Positions 50,504-58,287 of a stretch of 64,000 nucleotides of DNA are shown in pieces; the stretch's first letter is position 1, and every line of letters begins with the position of its first letter. The stretch is from contig JBKQSL010000107.1 in the NCBI GenBank assembly GCA_052143655.1, positions 5,354 through 69,353 of the forward strand, written 5' to 3'. The stretch comes from CAVSUR01 sp052143655. GTDB taxonomy: Bacteria; Actinomycetota; Actinomycetes; Streptosporangiales; Streptosporangiaceae. Below the pieces are notes generated by a model. It was not told the origin of the DNA, did no database searches, and saw nothing but the letters and a program-made list of their open reading frames with translations. The position numbers were made by a program, and so were the translations under genes.

Positions 50504-52165
50504 ATGACCAGCGCAGACCAGCTCTCCTACAGCCACGGAGCGTCGCCGATCCCGCTGCTCGGCGAGACGATCGGCGCGAACCTGCACCGGGTCACCGCTG
50601 CGCACCCCGGCCAGGAGGCCATGGTGGACGTGCCCACCGGAGCCCGGTGGACCTACGCCCGGTTCGACGCCGACACTGACGCGCTGGCCCGCGGCCTGAT
50701 CGGCGCGGGCATCGGCACGGGCGACCGGGTCGGCATCTGGGCGCCCAACTGCCCTGAGTGGGTCCTGCTGCAGTACGCGACCGCGAAGATGGGCGCCATC
50801 CTGGTGAACATCAACCCGGCCTACCGCAGTCACGAGCTGGAGTTCGTGCTGCGCCAGGCCGGCGTCCGGCTGCTGGTCAGCGCCGCGAGCTTCAAGACCA
50901 GCGACTACCGCGCCATGATCGAGGCGGTCAGCCCCGGGCTCAGCGGCCTGGAACGGGTGATCTACCTCGGCAGCGACGCCTGGGACGAGCTGCTCGCGCG
51001 GTGCGCCGCCGCGAGTGCCGCCGGCTCGGCGGCGCTCGCTCAGCGGGAAGCGGAACTGGCTTTCGACGACCCGATCAACATCCAGTACACCAGCGGGACC
51101 ACCGGCTTCCCGAAGGGCGCGACGCTGTCGCACCACAACATCCTCAACAACGGGTTCTTCATCGGCGAGGGATGCCGGTACACCCCGGCCGACCGGGTCT
51201 GCATCCCGGTGCCGTTCTACCACTGCTTCGGCATGGTGCTGGGCAACCTGGCGGTCACCACGCACGGGGCGTGCATCGTCATCCCCGCCCCCGGCTTCGA
51301 CCCGGCCGACTCGCTGCGCGCGGTGGTGGCGGAGCGGTGCACCTCCCTGTACGGGGTGCCGACGATGTTCATCGCGGAGCTGGCGCTGCCCGACTTCGGC
51401 TCCTACGACCTGTCCACCCTGCGGACCGGGATCATGGCCGGCTCGCCGTGCCCGGTGGAGGTGATGAAGCGGGTCGTCAGCGAGATGCACATGACCGAAG
51501 TGACGATCTGCTACGGCATGACCGAGACCTCGCCGGTGTCCGCCCAGACCACTGCCGACGACGAGCTGGACCGGCGGGTGTCCACGGTGGGCCGGGTGCA
51601 TCCGCACATCGAGGTCAAGGTGATCGACCCCGACACCGGCCTGGTCATGCCGCGCGGGACCCCCGGTGAGCTGTGCACCCGCGGCTACTCGGTGATGCTG
51701 GGCTACTGGGACGACCCGGAGCGCACCGCCGAGGTGATCGACGCGGGCCGGTGGATGCACACCGGCGACCTGGCGACGATCGACGACGCGGGCTACCTCA
51801 ACATCGTCGGCCGGATCAAGGACATGGTGATCCGCGGCGGGGAGAACGTCTACCCGCGGGAGGTCGAGGAGTTCCTCTACTCGCACCCGGCAATCGAGGA
51901 TGTGCAGGTCGTCGGCGTGCCGGACGAGAAGTACGGGGAAGAGCTGTGCGCCTGGGTGAAGCTGCGGCCCGGGGCCGAGCTGACCGCCGAGCAGCTGCAC
52001 GCCTACTGCCAGGGCAAGATCGCGCACCACAAGATCCCCCGGTATGTACGGCCGTCGGATGAGTTCCCGATGACGGTCACCGGCAAGGTGCAGAAATTCA
52101 GGATGCGTGCGGTGTCGGTGACCGAACTGGGCCTGACCGCGGCAGATCAGATCAGCACGGCCTGA
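50504..52165 (+). CDS. Acyl-CoA synthetase (AMP-forming, FadD-like)
   Basis: A 553-residue ANL-superfamily adenylating enzyme that activates a carboxylic (fatty) acid to its CoA thioester. Core motifs: IQYTSGTTGFPKGATLSH (P-loop), ICYGMTETSPV, WMHTGDLATID, and GRIKDMVIRGGENVYPREVEE. The C-terminal catalytic lysine is in MTVTGKVQKF. FYHCFGMVLGN is typical of medium/long-chain ligases. ATG 50504 is used; an upstream GTG (50441) would add a non-conserved tail. The next gene starts 4 nt after the stop, so the two are coupled. Exact acyl substrate unknown. Confidence 0.93.
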   Translation: MTSADQLSYSHGASPIPLLGETIGANLHRVTAAHPGQEAMVDVPTGARWTYARFDADTDALARGLIGAGIGTGDRVGIWAPNCPEWVLLQYATAKMGAILVNINPAYRSHELEFVLRQAGVRLLVSAASFKTSDYRAMIEAVSPGLSGLERVIYLGSDAWDELLARCAAASAAGSAALAQREAELAFDDPINIQYTSGTTGFPKGATLSHHNILNNGFFIGEGCRYTPADRVCIPVPFYHCFGMVLGNLAVTTHGACIVIPAPGFDPADSLRAVVAERCTSLYGVPTMFIAELALPDFGSYDLSTLRTGIMAGSPCPVEVMKRVVSEMHMTEVTICYGMTETSPVSAQTTADDELDRRVSTVGRVHPHIEVKVIDPDTGLVMPRGTPGELCTRGYSVMLGYWDDPERTAEVIDAGRWMHTGDLATIDDAGYLNIVGRIKDMVIRGGENVYPREVEEFLYSHPAIEDVQVVGVPDEKYGEELCAWVKLRPGAELTAEQLHAYCQGKIAHHKIPRYVRPSDEFPMTVTGKVQKFRMRAVSVTELGLTAADQISTA

Positions 52166-52169
52166 GCCG

Positions 52170-52928
52170 GTGGACGTCAGCGAATACCTCGGCGCGCTGG
52201 ACGGCGAAGGCCGGCGGCTGGTCAGCGCGGCCGCCGCGGCGGACCTGGACGCGGCCGTGCCCGGCTGCCCCGGCTGGCGGCTGCGCGACCTGCTGGCCCA
52301 CGTCGGGTTCGTGCACCGCTGGGCCGCCGGCTACGTGCGGGATGCCCGCATGCAGATGCTGCCGGGGCCGGGCGAGGCCGAGATGCTGGCCACCGCCCCG
52401 GCCGGCGACGCCGTGCGGGACTGGGTGGCGCAGGGACACGCGGAACTGGTCCGCGTGCTGACCGCGGCACCGGCCGATGTGCGCTGCTGGACGTTCCTGC
52501 CCGCGCCGTCACCGCTGGCATTCTGGGCCCGCCGCCAGGCGCACGAGACCGCCGTGCACCGGGTCGACGCGCAGCAGGCGGCCGGGCAGCCGCAAACCCC
52601 GGTGGATCCGGCCTTCGCCGCCGATGGCATCGACGAGCTGCTGACCGGCCTGCTGGCCCGGCGCCGGCCGGGCCGGGCCACGCCGCCCGGCGACGGTGCC
52701 ATCGGCCTTGACCCGGCGGACCGGCCGGAGAGCTGGACGGTCCGCTACCGCGACGACCGGCTCGTGGCCGTGCCGGGCCTGCAGGACTGCGGTGTCGTCG
52801 TCCGCGGGCCGGCCGCCGGGCTGTACCTGGCCCTGTGGAACCGGCAGCCGCTGGCCAGCCTGGACGTCACCGGCCCGGGCGAACTGCTGGACTGGTGGCA
52901 TGACCAGTTCCGGATCACCTGGACCTGA
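52170..52928 (+). CDS. Maleylpyruvate isomerase family mycothiol-dependent enzyme
   Basis: A 252-residue protein with the DinB-like N-terminal fold of mycothiol-dependent maleylpyruvate isomerases. Metal-ligand candidates are His in LLAHVGFVHRW and the pair in RQAHETAVHRVDAQ. PGCPGWRLRDLLAHV is the strongly conserved family start. The C-terminal domain (about 165-252) is the SCP2-like part, ending WWHDQFRITWT. Substrate unknown; members transfer or use mycothiol. GTG 52170 is 4 nt after the acyl-CoA synthetase stop, so the genes form an operon and may act on one compound. Confidence 0.85.
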   Translation: MDVSEYLGALDGEGRRLVSAAAAADLDAAVPGCPGWRLRDLLAHVGFVHRWAAGYVRDARMQMLPGPGEAEMLATAPAGDAVRDWVAQGHAELVRVLTAAPADVRCWTFLPAPSPLAFWARRQAHETAVHRVDAQQAAGQPQTPVDPAFAADGIDELLTGLLARRRPGRATPPGDGAIGLDPADRPESWTVRYRDDRLVAVPGLQDCGVVVRGPAAGLYLALWNRQPLASLDVTGPGELLDWWHDQFRITWT

Positions 52929-52998
52929 GCACGAGGCAAGCCCGGTCGCCGGCCTGCCAGGCCGAGCCGTCCGACGCGCTGCTGGCCGACATGCTCGG

Positions 52999-53051
52999 CC
53001 ATGATCCCGGAGACTTTTCCGGTCTATGCGCTGAAAAGTCTCCGGGATCAT
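52999..53051. repeat. Perfect 20-bp-stem hairpin, diverged member of the dispersed repeat family
   Basis: Stems 52999-53018 and 53032-53051 are exact reverse complements with a 13-nt loop. The outer stem CATGATCC-(C)GGA-GACTT resembles the stem of the repeats at 36753 and 38051. It lies between the isomerase-family gene and the next plus-strand gene, so it could also act as a terminator or mRNA-stabilising element. No T-tract follows. Confidence 0.85.
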
Positions 53052-53111
53052 GAAGACGGGCCGCCGGAAACCTGAGAGAGTCCGGGTGAGCCGCACAGGA
53101 AGGGCAGCAGC

Positions 53112-54080
53112 ATGTTCGGACACAAATGGGAGACCGCCACGGGCACGATCATCGAGGCACGAACCGAGACATCCGCGGTTCCCGGCCAGCTCCCGGAAGA
53201 CGTGTTCGTCGTCGACGTGCGGCGGCCGGGCGGGCAGGTGATGCGCGCCACGGTGCGCGGGTCCGGCGACGGGTTCGCCCCGGCCGTCGGCTCGCACGTG
53301 CAGGTCGAGGTCAACGCCAAGACCGGAGAGGTCCGGTTCGACCCGAAGGCGGCCCGGCACGGCACCGCCGGGCTCGGCACCAGCCCTGGCGCTGGTCTCG
53401 GCGGTCTCGGCGCCCTCGGCGGTCTCGGCGGTCTCGGCGCGGCCCTGCGGCTGGCCGAGCAGGTGAAATCCGGCGGCCTCGCGGACCTCATGGCGCAGGC
53501 CGAGGGCGTGCACTTCATGACCCAGGGCGGTCCTGGGCACAGCGAGATCCAGGTGGACGCGCACCAGGCCCAGGAACTCATGCAGGGGCTGCTGCAGGAA
53601 CTGCGGACCGGCAGCCCTGCCGACCGCGCGGCCGCAATAGCCCGGTTCAAGGCAGCCGTGCAGGGCCAGGCCGCGCAGGGCCAGGCCGCTGGGGCGCCAC
53701 CGGCCGACGGCGGAAGCTTCGGCCCGGACGCGGGCTTCGGCCCGGACGCGGGCTTCGGGCCGCCCGCGGGCTTCGGGCCGCCCGCCGGCTTCGGGCCGCC
53801 CGCCGGGTTCGGGCCGCCTGCTGAGTTCGACCAGCCTGCTGAGTTCGACCAGCCCGCAGGGTCAGGACAGCCGGCGGCATCCGGGCTGGCCGCGCCGCCC
53901 GGCCAGCCGCAGTTCTTCCCGCAGCAGCCTCCGGCGCAGTCCTGGCCGCAGCCGACGTCGTTCAGCTCGGCCGGCCCTGGCGGCGAGCCGGGCACATTCG
54001 ACCAGATCACGCCGATCAACCCGGCCGGCACGCCCGCCGATCCCGGCGACGGCGATGACCCGGGCCGCGACGCCTTCTAG
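53112..54080 (+). CDS. Repeat-containing protein of unknown function
   Basis: A 322-residue protein of unrecognised family. The N-terminal part (1-80) forms a plausible beta-rich domain: TATGTIIEARTET, DVFVVDVRRPGGQVMRATV, GSHVQVEVNAKTGEVRFDP. A Gly/Leu-rich stretch (95-112) follows, then a helical segment (112-205: LAEQVKSGGLADLM, HQAQELMQGLLQELR). The rest is disordered, with tandem GFGPPA/GFGPDA/EFDQPA hexapeptides (about 203-250) and a Pro/Gln-rich tail. No signal peptide or membrane helix is seen. The ribosome site AGGAAGGG is strong. A 20-bp-stem hairpin lies 61 bp upstream. Confidence 0.7.
   Translation: MFGHKWETATGTIIEARTETSAVPGQLPEDVFVVDVRRPGGQVMRATVRGSGDGFAPAVGSHVQVEVNAKTGEVRFDPKAARHGTAGLGTSPGAGLGGLGALGGLGGLGAALRLAEQVKSGGLADLMAQAEGVHFMTQGGPGHSEIQVDAHQAQELMQGLLQELRTGSPADRAAAIARFKAAVQGQAAQGQAAGAPPADGGSFGPDAGFGPDAGFGPPAGFGPPAGFGPPAGFGPPAEFDQPAEFDQPAGSGQPAASGLAAPPGQPQFFPQQPPAQSWPQPTSFSSAGPGGEPGTFDQITPINPAGTPADPGDGDDPGRDAF
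53717..53850 (+). repeat. 18-bp tandem repeat encoding GFGPPA-type hexapeptides
   Basis: Period 18 bp, about seven units, the first two GFGPDA, then GFGPPA, then EFDQPA. All are in frame. A shorter period-9 tract (GGTCTCGGC units) lies at 53394-53440 in the same gene. Confidence 0.85.
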
Positions 54081-54093
54081 CAGCTCCGGCCCG

Positions 54094-54137
54094 GCACCCG
54101 GGCGGCACCCGGGCGGCACCCGGGCGGCGCCCGGGCG
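54094..54137. repeat. 11-bp tandem repeat in intergenic DNA
   Basis: Four adjacent units of GCACCCGGGCG (the last GCGCCCGGGCG), each containing the palindrome CCCGGG. It lies 14 bp past the stop of the preceding gene and 87 bp before the PLP-enzyme gene. Since 11 is not a multiple of 3, the tract is unlikely to be coding. Confidence 0.85.
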
Positions 54138-54223
54138 GCGCCGGACGGCCCGCTCACGGCCAGCTCTGCCAGCTCCCGGGCCGCGCCCGGGCGGCCAGCC
54201 TGCACGCGGGACACAATGAGCTC

Positions 54224-55216
54224 ATGCAGCCGACTCCCCTGACAGCAGAGCCGGCCGCACCGTCGCTGCCGGACCGGGCGCAGGTGCTGGCCGTCGAAAC
54301 CCGGATCCAGCCGTACCTGCGGTGCACCCCGGTACTGACCATCGACCGGGCCGAGCTGGGCCTGGACCCGGGCCCGCTGACGCTCAAGCTGGAGCAGCTG
54401 CAGCACTCCGGCTCGTTCAAGGCCCGCGGCGCGTTCGCCAACCTGCTGCTGCGCGAGGTGCCCGCGGCAGGCGTGGCCGCGGCATCGGGCGGTAACCACG
54501 GCGCGGCCGTCGCCTACGCCGCCGGGGTGCTCGGGATCCCGGCCCGGATCGTCGTGCCCGAGGTGTCGTCGGCGGCGAAGGTCAGCCGGATCCGCGGATA
54601 CGGCGCCGACCTGGTCGTCGAGGGCGCGACCTACTCCGAGGCGCTGGCGGTGAGCGAGGCGTGGGTGGCAGCCAGCGGCGCGCTGCCGGTGCACGCCTTC
54701 GACCAGCGGGAAACCGTGCTCGGCGCCGGCTCGCTCGGCCTGGAGTTGCAGCGGCAGGCGCCGCCGGTCACGGCCGTGCTCGCCGCGGTGGGCGGCGGCG
54801 GGCTGCTGTCGGGCTGCGCGGTCAGCTACGCGGGCGCGCCAGGACCGGCCGGCCCGGTCCAGATCATCGGCGTGGAACCGGAAGGGGCGCCGACGATGAC
54901 CGAGGCGCTGCGGGCCGGGGGCCCGGTGCAGGCCGAGGCCGGCAGTATCGCCGTCGACTCGCTGGCTCCCCGCCGGGCCGGCGCGCTGACCTACGCCGTC
55001 ACTGCCGCGCTCGCGCATTCGATGCTGCTGGTCAGCGACGAGGCCATCGCGGCCGCCCAGCGGCTGCTCTGGGACCGGCTGCGGATCGTCGCCGAGCCAG
55101 GCGGCTGCGCGGCTCTCGCCGGCTTGCTGTCGGGCCGGTACCAGCCCGGGCCTGGCGCGCATCCCGCCGTCGTGATCAGCGGCGCGAACACCACCGCCGT
55201 CGACTTCGGCCGCTGA
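54224..55216 (+). CDS. PLP-dependent threonine/serine dehydratase family enzyme
   Basis: A 330-residue fold-type-II PLP enzyme. The PLP Lys is in HSGSFKARGAF (near 66), the phosphate loop is GGGGLLSG, and the substrate Asn loop is ASGGNHGAAVAYAA. The Ser/Thr near the pyridine nitrogen is in VVISGANTT. The length fits a catabolic dehydratase or serine racemase without a regulatory ACT domain. The reaction is deamination of threonine or serine, or a related beta-elimination; the exact substrate is not clear. ATG 54224 lacks a strong site. The following esterase gene starts 4 nt after its stop. Confidence 0.9.
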   Translation: MQPTPLTAEPAAPSLPDRAQVLAVETRIQPYLRCTPVLTIDRAELGLDPGPLTLKLEQLQHSGSFKARGAFANLLLREVPAAGVAAASGGNHGAAVAYAAGVLGIPARIVVPEVSSAAKVSRIRGYGADLVVEGATYSEALAVSEAWVAASGALPVHAFDQRETVLGAGSLGLELQRQAPPVTAVLAAVGGGGLLSGCAVSYAGAPGPAGPVQIIGVEPEGAPTMTEALRAGGPVQAEAGSIAVDSLAPRRAGALTYAVTAALAHSMLLVSDEAIAAAQRLLWDRLRIVAEPGGCAALAGLLSGRYQPGPGAHPAVVISGANTTAVDFGR

Positions 55217-55220
55217 CGTC

Positions 55221-56321
55221 GTGCCCGGTCTGCTGCCGCGCACCGCGGCGACCGCGGATGCGGTGACGTTCCGGCTGGCCGACTCGCGGCCGGCCCGGGC
55301 CCGGGTGTGGCTGGACCTCGACCACCACGGCCGGCCACCGGACATGGTGCCGGTGCCCGGCGGCTGGGAGCTGCGCATCGCCCGGCCGCCGGTGCAGCGG
55401 CTGGAGTACCTGTTCGCGGTGACCTACCCGGACGGAGCCGAGGCGATGATCTGCGACCCGGCGGCGCCGCGGGCGGCCGGCCCGTTCGGCGACCACTCGG
55501 TGCTGACGTTCCCCGGCTACCGCGAGCCCGGCTGGCTGGCCGCGCCCGCGGTAGCGGGCAGCGTCAGCGAGCACGAGGCCCGGGCGCCGGGCCCGCCCGG
55601 CCCCGTCCCGGTCACGCTCTGGTCGCCGGCCGGGACGGCCGCGGCGCAGCCGCTGCCCCTGCTGGTGCTGCACGACGGTCCCGAATACGACCGGTACGCG
55701 CTCGTGACCCTGTTCTGCGCGGCCGCCATCGCGGCGGGCACGCTGCCGCCGCACCGGGTCGCGCTGCTCGGGCCGGGCGACCGCAACCAGTGGTACGCGG
55801 CGAACCCGGGCTATGCGCGGACATTGACGCAGGCGGTCCTGCCGTTCCTGCGGGCGACCGTCGCGGTGTCCGGCCCGGTCGCGCTCGGCGGATTCAGCCT
55901 CGGCGCGCTCGCCGCGCTGCACGCGGCCTGGCAGGTGCCAGGGACGTTCGGGGCGCTGTTCCTGCAGTCGGGCAGCTTCTTCCGGGAGGAAACCGACCCG
56001 CAGGAATCCGGGTTCGGCGGTTTCGCGGCGGTCACCTCCTTCGTCGCCGGGCTGCCGCGCACCCCGCCCGCCGCGGCCTGCGACATCACGATGACCTGCG
56101 GGCTGGCCGAGGAGAACCTGGCCAGCAACCGGCTGCTGGCCGGCGACCTGGCCGCGCTCGGCTACCGGGTCGTCCTGGCCGAGGTACCCGACGCGCACAC
56201 GTTCACCGGCTGGCGGGACGCGCTCGACCCGCACCTGACCCGGCTGCTGCGCCGGGCATGGCGGCGGCCGGGATGCCGAGCAGCGCAGCCAGGAGGCGAC
56301 GATGGACACCAGCGCGCATGA
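55221..56321 (+). CDS. Esterase-D-type alpha/beta hydrolase with N-terminal Ig-like domain
   Basis: A 366-residue protein. The N-terminal region (about 1-95: VTFRLADSRPARARVWLDLD, GGWELRIARPPVQRLEYLF) resembles the carbohydrate-binding-like E-set domain of enterochelin esterases. The catalytic domain (about 125-345) has the nucleophile elbow GGFSLGALAALHA, oxyanion LLVLHDGPEYD, and a late His in PDAHTFTGWRDAL. The known relatives hydrolyse esters (siderophores, mycolates or acyl sugars). It starts at GTG 55221, 4 nt after the PLP enzyme, and its last 20 bp overlap the next esterase gene. The 3' end beyond WRRPGC is not conserved. Confidence 0.87.
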   Translation: MPGLLPRTAATADAVTFRLADSRPARARVWLDLDHHGRPPDMVPVPGGWELRIARPPVQRLEYLFAVTYPDGAEAMICDPAAPRAAGPFGDHSVLTFPGYREPGWLAAPAVAGSVSEHEARAPGPPGPVPVTLWSPAGTAAAQPLPLLVLHDGPEYDRYALVTLFCAAAIAAGTLPPHRVALLGPGDRNQWYAANPGYARTLTQAVLPFLRATVAVSGPVALGGFSLGALAALHAAWQVPGTFGALFLQSGSFFREETDPQESGFGGFAAVTSFVAGLPRTPPAAACDITMTCGLAEENLASNRLLAGDLAALGYRVVLAEVPDAHTFTGWRDALDPHLTRLLRRAWRRPGCRAAQPGGDDGHQRA

Positions 56322-57090
56322 GCTGTACTCCCCCGCCATCGGCGCCGCCGGCACGGTGCTGCGGTACGGGCACTGGGGACGGCCGGTGCTGGCCTTTCCC
56401 GCCGAGGCCGGGTCGGCGGGCGACTTCGCCGCGCACGGCATGCTGGACCCGATCGGCGGCCTGATCTGCGACGGCCGGGTCAAGCTGTACTGCGTCGACG
56501 CCTTCGACGGCTCCACCTGGTCGCGCCGCGACCTGCCGCTGGAAGAGCGGGCCCGGCAGCACGGCCGGTACGAGTCCTGGATCCTCGACCAGGTGGTTCC
56601 GTTCATCGCGGCCGACTGCGCCGGCCGCGCCGACATCATCACCACCGGCGTGAGCATGGGCGCGTTCCACGCGGTCAACTTCGCGCTCAGGCGCGCGGAC
56701 CTGTTCGGTGTCGCGATCGGCCTGTCGGGCAACTACGACCCGGCGTCCTGGCACGGCTGGGGCGAGCGCGGCGACGCCCTGTACTTCAACGACCCGGTCG
56801 ACTATGTGCCGAACCTGCACGGCCCGCACCTGGACTGGCTGCGCGGGCGGCTGTGCGTAGTCCTGGTGGTCGGCCAGGGGCCGTTCGAGGTCCAGCCCAC
56901 CGGTGCGCTGCCCGGCATGCTGACACTGGCCGGCCTGCTGCGCGACCGGGGAATCGCCTGCGAGCTGGACGTGTGGGGCCCCGACGTGGCCCATGACTGT
57001 GGCCCTGGTGGGGCCGCCAGCTGGCCCGCCACCTGCCGCGATTCTGCTGACCTTGGCGGCGGTCTGCTGACTGCGGCGGCGCTCTGCTGA
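56302..57090 (+). CDS. Second esterase-family alpha/beta hydrolase, with C-terminal frameshift
   Basis: A 262-residue esterase-family protein. GHWGRPVLAFPAEAG, YESWILDQVVPFI, the nucleophile elbow TTGVSMGAFHAVN, and the catalytic region WGPDVAHD are seen. After HD the frame reads CGPGGAAS, but the +2 frame reads WPWWGRQLARHLPRFC then stops at 57050, the typical HDW...W ending of this family. Two extra bases (TG at 56998-56999) explain it. The catalytic His survives but the conserved tail is lost in the present frame. It begins 20 bp before the end of the first esterase, so the two are co-translated. Confidence 0.85.
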   Translation: MDTSAHELYSPAIGAAGTVLRYGHWGRPVLAFPAEAGSAGDFAAHGMLDPIGGLICDGRVKLYCVDAFDGSTWSRRDLPLEERARQHGRYESWILDQVVPFIAADCAGRADIITTGVSMGAFHAVNFALRRADLFGVAIGLSGNYDPASWHGWGERGDALYFNDPVDYVPNLHGPHLDWLRGRLCVVLVVGQGPFEVQPTGALPGMLTLAGLLRDRGIACELDVWGPDVAHDCGPGGAASWPATCRDSADLGGGLLTAAALC

Positions 57091-57198
57091 CTGCCGGCGG
57101 GCGGCCGGCCGTCCCGGGAATCGACAATCACCGAGCCGGGACATAACGTCCTGAAAGAGCCGTCAGCGATCAGCACCGAACCGGCCCCAGGGAGAATC

Positions 57199-58250
57199 GT
57201 GAACGGTGAGATCAGGCACCTGATCGGGCTGCTGCTCGGCACCGAGGACGACTGGCCGCGGGCGTTCGAGTCGCTGCTGGCCCGGCTCGGCCCGGTCCGC
57301 GACACCGCCGGCACCGCCGTACACGTTCGCGGCCGAGCGGCTGACGATCGAGCCCTTCTTCCTGGCCGAGAAGCCGCGCACCGGCCTGGTCATCGACCGG
57401 CTGGCGTACTGGTATTACCACCCGCGCGAATGGCTGAAGAAAGCCGCGCTGATGGACGAGGTGTACCTGCTCAACTCACCGTTCACGTTCCAGGCGATGG
57501 AAAAGCACGCCGCCTACTGCGCGATGCTGCGCCTCGGCCTGAAGGTGCCGCGCACCGTGCTCGTGCCGTACAAGAACCCGGTGGGAGGACGCCAAGTACG
57601 CTTACACCGCGGCGCGCTACAACGAGCCGTTCGACCTCGACGCCCTCGCCGCCGAGATCGGCTACCCGCTGTACATGAAGCCGTACGACGGCGGCGCCTG
57701 GCGGGGCGTATCGCGCATCCGCGACCCCGGGGAACTGCACCGGGCCTACGACTCCTCCGGCGAGATGCTCATGCACCTGCAGGAGGCCATCGAGGGCTAC
57801 GACGCGTTCGCCCGGGCGCTGACGATCGGCGCGGAGACGATGGTGATGCGGCTGCACTACTACTTCTGCTGGGCGATCAAGGCGCTGCTGAAGTGGAGCG
57901 TGTTCTGCCTGGTCACCCGGCGACGGCCGGGACTGGACACCAACACGAGGGCGTACTTCGACATCGCCGACAACGCCAGCCTGGACTACGCCGCGAAGCT
58001 GACGGCCTACCAGCGGCTCGCGGACGCCTGCCTGGACGCGCACGCCTACCGGGAGTTCTGCGAGCGGCACCTGGCCGACCTGGACGCGCGGGTGCTGGAC
58101 TGGGCGGCCGGCCCGGAGTTCGACCGGCTGCTGGTCGACACGGTGCGGGCCACCTACCCGGCCGCCGAGCACGAGCACTTCGTCGCGCACCTGCGCGGGC
58201 TGACTGGCCTGTGGGTCAGGGACGAGGGCGCCCGGCTGGCCCGTGCCTGA
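57199..58250 (+). pseudogene. ATP-grasp-like ligase gene, interrupted by two frameshifts
   Basis: Three frames must be joined to give about 350 residues. Part 1 (GTG 57199, GGGAGA upstream) starts MNGEIRHLIGLLLGTEDDWP. An extra base near 57312-57318 moves the frame to PYTFAAERLTIEPFFLAEKP, RLAYWYYHPREW, NSPFTFQAMEKHAAYCAML. Two missing bases near 57581-57586 (TG expected) restore VWEDAKYAYTAARYNEPF, then GYPLYMKPYDGGAWRGVSRI, which looks like the ATP-grasp Lys/Gly-rich nucleotide site. The rest is in one frame to 58250. It probably ligates a carboxylate to an amine, substrate unknown. It follows the two esterases. Either a decayed gene or sequence errors. Confidence 0.75.
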
Positions 58251-58287
58251 CCCGCGGCTGACCCGCGGCTGGCACGATGAAGCAGAC

